This document shows positions 5,652 to 8,239 of a DNA stretch of 8,239 nt, one piece after another. Positions within the stretch are counted from its first letter, which is position 1; the number at the start of each line of letters is the position of its first letter. The notes under the pieces are model-generated. The model saw only the letters and a list, made by a program, of their open reading frames with translations. It was not told the origin of the DNA and did not search any database. A program made the position numbers and the translations under genes. The DNA is from GCA-003244245 sp046262495 (lineage in GTDB: Bacteria > Actinomycetota > Actinomycetes > Mycobacteriales > Pseudonocardiaceae), in assembly GCA_046262495.1 (NCBI GenBank), contig JBHEMR010000164.1, forward strand, positions 1 through 8,239, written 5' to 3'.

Positions 5652-6551
5652 ATGGCGGCGCGGGGTTTGTTTGTGGGGCTTGCGACGTTGGACCTGGTGC
5701 AGCGGGTGGGGCAACGACCCGGGGTGAACGAGAAGGTCGTCGCGCAGCGCAGCGACATCGCCGCCGGGGGACCGGCCGCGGTCGCCGCCGCCACGTTCGG
5801 TGCGCTGGGCGGGCGTAGCGTGCTGCTGTCCGCGTTGGGGCCCGGCCCGGTCGCCCGGTTGGCGGCGGCGGAGCTCAACGGCGTCAGCGTGCACATCGTC
5901 GACGCCTGGGCAGCCGGACCCGATCTGAGTATCTCGGCGATCACCGTGGTCGGTGACACGGGGCAACGGTCGGTGGTGTCCCGCAATGCCGAGGACCTGA
6001 CCGCTGTGCCACCCGCCGACCTGCCAGCGCTGGTCGGGGACAGCGACGTCGTGCTGATCGACGGGCACCATTCCGAGCTCGCCGTGGCCGCCGCACGCGC
6101 CGCCCAGGCCGTCGGGATCCCGGTGGTGCTGGATTGCGGCAGTCCCAAGCCGGTGTACGCCGAGCTGGTGCCGCTCGCCGACGCTGTGGTGTGCTCGGCC
6201 AACTTCGCCGCCGACCCTGACCGATCCGACGCAACGGCCGCGGCGCTGCTGGCCGACGGAGCCCGCCTGGTGGCGGTGACAGCGGGTGCCGCGCCGGTGC
6301 GCTGGTGGACGCGGCAAGACAGTGGGGCCCTGGTGGTGCCGCGGGTCGCCGTCCGGGACACCGTGGGTGCAGGCGACGTGCTGCATGGCGCGGTCGCCTT
6401 CGCCCGGTCTCGCGGAGTGACCGACCCGGAGCGCGCGTTGAGCTTCGGTATCGCGGTGGCCTCCCTGCGGGTACAGCACGTCGGTCCGCGGGCGTGGATG
6501 GGCGATCAGCGGTTGCGCACCCTGATAGCCGAGATCCCCGGAGTTAACTAA
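5652..6551 (+). CDS. PfkB-family carbohydrate kinase, ketohexokinase-like
   Basis: This is a 299-residue ATP-dependent kinase of the PfkB/ribokinase fold, acting in the cytoplasm. The N-terminal strand FVGLATLDLVQRV is followed by the first PfkB signature, GGPAAVAAATFGALGG (39-54). The second signature, DTVGAGD (236-242), carries the catalytic base Asp242 and the anion hole. The GLATLDLV opening and the middle region (VVSRNAEDL, then VVLIDGHHSE) recall ketohexokinase and YihV-type members more than nucleoside kinases, but substrate cannot be fixed. In the first signature the Asn usual in the GG-x-x-N context is Val (GGPAAV). Start choice is uncertain: ATG 5628 and GTG 5649 are also in frame, none has a good Shine-Dalgarno sequence, and a stop at 5616-5618 bounds the frame; 5652 leaves the usual short N-terminus. 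It is divergent from guaB1, and its stop overlaps that of the GH65 gene. Confidence 0.88.
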   Translation: MAARGLFVGLATLDLVQRVGQRPGVNEKVVAQRSDIAAGGPAAVAAATFGALGGRSVLLSALGPGPVARLAAAELNGVSVHIVDAWAAGPDLSISAITVVGDTGQRSVVSRNAEDLTAVPPADLPALVGDSDVVLIDGHHSELAVAAARAAQAVGIPVVLDCGSPKPVYAELVPLADAVVCSANFAADPDRSDATAAALLADGARLVAVTAGAAPVRWWTRQDSGALVVPRVAVRDTVGAGDVLHGAVAFARSRGVTDPERALSFGIAVASLRVQHVGPRAWMGDQRLRTLIAEIPGVN

Positions 6552-8239
6552 CTGGCTGCCTCGCCAGGCAACCGGCGAGCGAGCGGCTCACGCCCCTGCG
6601 GCTGCGAGACGTGATCTGTCGGCGGGACCGGGGGAATCGTCTGCACGACCGGTGCGTCCATCGTGATCGTGATGAGCTGCCCGTGGTGCCGCAGCTCCAG
6701 CCCGGCGCCCTCGAGAAGCTTGTACTCCGTTTGCCCGGGGGTGATCTCCACCCGCAGCCGCCGACCGCGCCAGCGCAACCGGAACGTGATTCTGGTCAAT
6801 GTCTCAGGCAGCCGGGGCGCGAACGCCAGACCACCGTCATCGAGATGACGCAACCCGCCGAACCCGGCCACTAGTGCAGACCAGGCACCGGCCAGCGACG
6901 CGATGTGCAAGCCATTGCTGGTGTTGTGCGCCAGATCAGCCAGATCCATCAGCGCGGTCTCGCAGAGATAGTCGTAGGCGAGGTCGAGATGTCCGGTTTC
7001 TACCGCCAGCACCGCCTGGGTCGCCGCTGACAGGGACGAGTCACGGACGGTGATCCGCTCGTAGTAGGCGAAGTTACGAGCCTTCTGCTCGTCGGTGAAC
7101 GCCTCCGGGCACAGGTGCATGGCTAAGACCAGGTCGGCCTGCTTCACCACCTGCTTGCGGTAGAGGTCGAAGTAGGGAAAGTGCAACAGCAGCGGGTATT
7201 GATCCGGCGCGGTTCCGGCGAAGTCCCACATCGCGTGCTCGGTGAACCCCTCGGCCTGCGGGTGCACGCCGAGCTTGTCGTCGTAGGGCATCACCATTTC
7301 GGTCGCCGCGTCACGCCAGGACGCGGCTTCCTCAGCATCGACGCCCAGTGCGGCCGCCTGCTCCAAGTGCCGCCCCACGGCGTCCGCGGCCGCCCGCAGG
7401 TTCCGCTGCGCCATCAGGTTGGTGTAGACGTTGTTGTCGGCCACCGCGCTGTACTCGTCAGGCCCGGTGACACCGTCGATGCGGAAGCGACCCGCCAGGT
7501 CGTGATGGCCCAACGAGCGCCACAGTCGTGCCGTCTGCACCAGCAGCTCCAGGGCGATATCGCGCTCGAAGCCGATGTCGCCGGTGGCGGTCACATGGCG
7601 GATCGCCGCGTCGGCGATGTCGGCGTTGATGTGGAAGGCCGCGGTACCCGCGGGCCAGTATCCGGAGCATTCCTGGCCACGGATCGTGCGCCACGGAAAA
7701 GCCGCACCGGCCAGGCCGAGCTGGCTGGCACGCTCGACCGCCAGTGGCAGGGTCTGCTGGCGCCAGCAAAGTACGTCGGCAGCCGCGTCCGGCACCGTGT
7801 GGCTGAGCAAAGGCAATACGAACGTCTCGGTGTCCCAGAAGGTATGGCCGTCGTATCCAGGGCCGGTCAAGCCCTTGGCCGCAATCCCTCGCCCCTCGGC
7901 GCGCGCGCCGGCCTGCAACACGTGGAACAACCCGAACCGGGCCGCCTGCTGAAGCTGTGAGTTGCCGTCGACCTCCACGTCGGCGGCGGCCCAGAAGTTG
8001 TCGAGGTAGCCGCGCTGTTCGGTGGTCAGCCCGGTCCAACCGGTGTAGCGCGCTGCCGCCAGCGCCGCTCGGACCTGGTCGTTGAGCGCTGGAATCGACC
8101 GTTGCGAGGACCAGCCGTAGGCGAGGTACTTCACCACCCGAAGCCGCTGACCGGGTTGCAGCCGGCAGATCACTGTGGTGCGTCCGACGTGTTCGGTCGC
8201 TGACGACTCAAACTCCGTCCGCGACGGTCCGATCACCTC
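6548..8239 (-). CDS. Glycoside hydrolase family 65 (maltose/trehalose/kojibiose phosphorylase-type); 3' part only
   Basis: The frame is open at the right edge, so the start lies beyond 8239. About 563 residues are seen of a family near 780-790, leaving ~225 residues of the N-terminal beta-sandwich outside. The visible part begins at the linker and helical region (YLAYGWSSQRS), then the (alpha/alpha)6 catalytic barrel. Motifs are GLTGPGYDGHTFWDTETF (FWDTE codons 7840-7826) and DGVTGPDEYS, whose Glu (7456-7454) matches the GH65 general acid. Next come VVKQADLVLAMHL (Lys 7144-7142) and VRDSSLSAAT (DSSLS 7042-7028), the last two corresponding to the region where GH65 phosphorylases hold phosphate. 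A small C-terminal beta domain and a Pro-rich tail follow. Most such enzymes cleave an alpha-glucosyl disaccharide with phosphate to give beta-glucose 1-phosphate and a sugar. The substrate is not predictable here, and a hydrolytic member is possible. It resembles Rv3401, which follows a beta-phosphoglucomutase-like gene; any such partner would lie outside this window. Confidence 0.93.
   Translation of the reverse strand, partial: EVIGPSRTEFESSATEHVGRTTVICRLQPGQRLRVVKYLAYGWSSQRSIPALNDQVRAALAAARYTGWTGLTTEQRGYLDNFWAAADVEVDGNSQLQQAARFGLFHVLQAGARAEGRGIAAKGLTGPGYDGHTFWDTETFVLPLLSHTVPDAAADVLCWRQQTLPLAVERASQLGLAGAAFPWRTIRGQECSGYWPAGTAAFHINADIADAAIRHVTATGDIGFERDIALELLVQTARLWRSLGHHDLAGRFRIDGVTGPDEYSAVADNNVYTNLMAQRNLRAAADAVGRHLEQAAALGVDAEEAASWRDAATEMVMPYDDKLGVHPQAEGFTEHAMWDFAGTAPDQYPLLLHFPYFDLYRKQVVKQADLVLAMHLCPEAFTDEQKARNFAYYERITVRDSSLSAATQAVLAVETGHLDLAYDYLCETALMDLADLAHNTSNGLHIASLAGAWSALVAGFGGLRHLDDGGLAFAPRLPETLTRITFRLRWRGRRLRVEITPGQTEYKLLEGAGLELRHHGQLITITMDAPVVQTIPPVPPTDHVSQPQGREPLARRLPGEAAS

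Noticed and set aside
5555..6479. Two long minus-strand frames opposite the PfkB kinase
   Set aside because: The compositions are low-complexity (Ser/Thr/Ala or Gly/His/Arg) with no recognisable motif, while the plus strand carries both PfkB signatures. They are GC-driven shadows.
7181..7960. Plus-strand frame of about 259 codons opposite the GH65 gene
   Set aside because: No domain is recognisable, Arg/Gly/Val content is high, and the GH65 catalytic motifs occupy the other strand across the same bases.

Overview
The window looks like a chromosomal segment of a GC-rich actinobacterium, most likely a mycobacterium. This rests on strongly G/C-ending codons, GTG starts, and a set of recognisable mycobacterial-type proteins: a CBS-containing GuaB1, a tandem CNNM/CorC pair resembling Rv1842c-Rv1841c of M. 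tuberculosis, and a GH65 enzyme resembling Rv3401. Species cannot be fixed from the sequence alone. I see no rRNA, tRNA, CRISPR array, insertion sequence, attachment site or replication origin.

Layout, left to right. (1) 1-1251, +: the C-terminal ~416 residues of glycine dehydrogenase GcvB/GcvP (glycine cleavage P-protein), entering from the left edge. It contains a perfect 17-bp inverted repeat and an unusual 13-residue insertion. (2) 1252-1354: a short convergent gap with one hairpin. (3) 3786-1355, -: two paralogous CNNM/CorC-type membrane proteins with CBS domains, overlapping by ATGA and so probably translationally coupled. The promoter-proximal one is full length; the distal one lacks the C-terminal CorC_HlyC domain. 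(4) 3787-4101: a 315-base intergenic stretch with a good sigma-A-like promoter facing the CNNM operon, a GC hairpin and a possible leader ORF in its 5' UTR. On the other strand it has a -10 element, a strong Shine-Dalgarno sequence and a 25-codon ORF. (5) 5544-4102, -: guaB1, a GMP reductase-type enzyme of the IMPDH/GMPR family with a CBS pair, apparently read from a leaderless mRNA. (6) 5652-6551, +: a PfkB-family kinase closest in feel to ketohexokinases, divergent from guaB1 across a ~107-bp spacer with repeats. (7) 8239-6548, -: the C-terminal ~563 residues of a GH65 disaccharide phosphorylase-type enzyme, whose stop codon overlaps the kinase stop tail to tail.

The genes are core or near-core metabolism: one-carbon/glycine degradation, probable divalent-cation transport, purine salvage, sugar phosphorylation and alpha-glucoside phosphorolysis. 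They form at least three separate transcription units rather than one pathway. I did not find a convincing new multi-gene system. The features most worth follow-up are the 17-bp hairpin inside gcvB, the leader of the CNNM operon, the 25-codon ORF, and the guaB1/kinase divergent control region.
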